Shown piece by piece: positions 5,793 through 5,923 of a DNA stretch of 5,923 bases. The translations under genes and the position numbers were made by a program. The notes beneath the pieces are model-generated. The model was not told where the DNA came from, made no database searches, and worked only from the letters and a program-made list of their open reading frames with translations. The DNA is from Planctomycetaceae bacterium. GTDB lineage: Bacteria > Planctomycetota > Planctomycetia > Pirellulales > UBA1268. Location: the NCBI GenBank assembly GCA_005789975.1, contig SXWC01000171.1, forward strand, positions 1 through 5,923, in the 5' to 3' direction. Positions within the stretch are counted from its first letter, which is position 1; each line of letters begins with the position of its first letter.

Positions 5793-5923
5793 CTCTTCTC
5801 TCCGCTGTCCTCTCGACGGCCGCCGCAGTCTGGCATGCGAGCGACGACCGCGCCACGAGACGCTGATCGTGAATGTCATGGCAGCCCCTTCCATTGCAGG
5901 AAGAGCGATCACGATGCCGGGCC

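Noticed and set aside
5220..5912. 230-aa minus-strand frame crossing the tRNA
   Set aside because: It contains the SNVRPLRPERSALARLSYAP-like peptide, the well-known artefact of translating the antisense strand of a tRNA gene, and otherwise shadows the propeller gene.
1..5923. CRISPR arrays, insertion sequences, toxin-antitoxin or phage genes
   Set aside because: No spaced repeats, transposase motifs, or small gene pairs were seen; every long stretch is explained by housekeeping genes.

Overview
The window is a G+C-rich bacterial chromosome segment, densely packed with ordinary genes. The best guess at the host is a member of the Planctomycetes. Three things point that way: a secreted PQQ-type beta-propeller protein whose mature N-terminus carries a WPQW-x-GP-x-RDG signature, a histidyl-tRNA synthetase of the 'DLTVPFAR' type, and a eukaryotic-type Ser/Thr kinase. 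This taxonomic call is inference from family resemblance; no marker in the window proves it.

Layout from left to right. The 3' end of a Ser/Thr protein kinase gene runs off the left edge (plus strand, ends at 451). It converges, with a 10-bp gap, on a minus-strand pair: a YkgJ-like cysteine-cluster protein (2328 down to 1837) followed 13 bp later by hisS (1823 down to 462, GTG start). A 110-bp intergenic region (2329-2438) holds candidate back-to-back promoters. From it the plus-strand pair recJ (2439-4226) and the secreted beta-propeller gene (4237-5598) departs, with 10 bp between the two genes. After a 119-bp gap with a hairpin and a plausible sigma70-like promoter comes a tRNA-Pro(CGG) gene (5718-5792) without an encoded CCA end. 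The last 131 bp contain no convincing complete gene; a new plus-strand gene may start at 5914.

Functionally this is housekeeping: tRNA-His charging (hisS), single-strand exonuclease activity in DNA repair and recombination (recJ), a tRNA-Pro and a signalling kinase. Two less well understood proteins, the Cys-cluster protein and the beta-propeller protein, are each tied to a housekeeping gene by tight spacing and good ribosome binding sites. I looked for an undescribed system and did not find a strong candidate. The points most worth a second look are the two odd operon pairings, the cysteine-rich exported propeller, the short divergent promoter region and the hairpin/promoter overlap in front of the tRNA.
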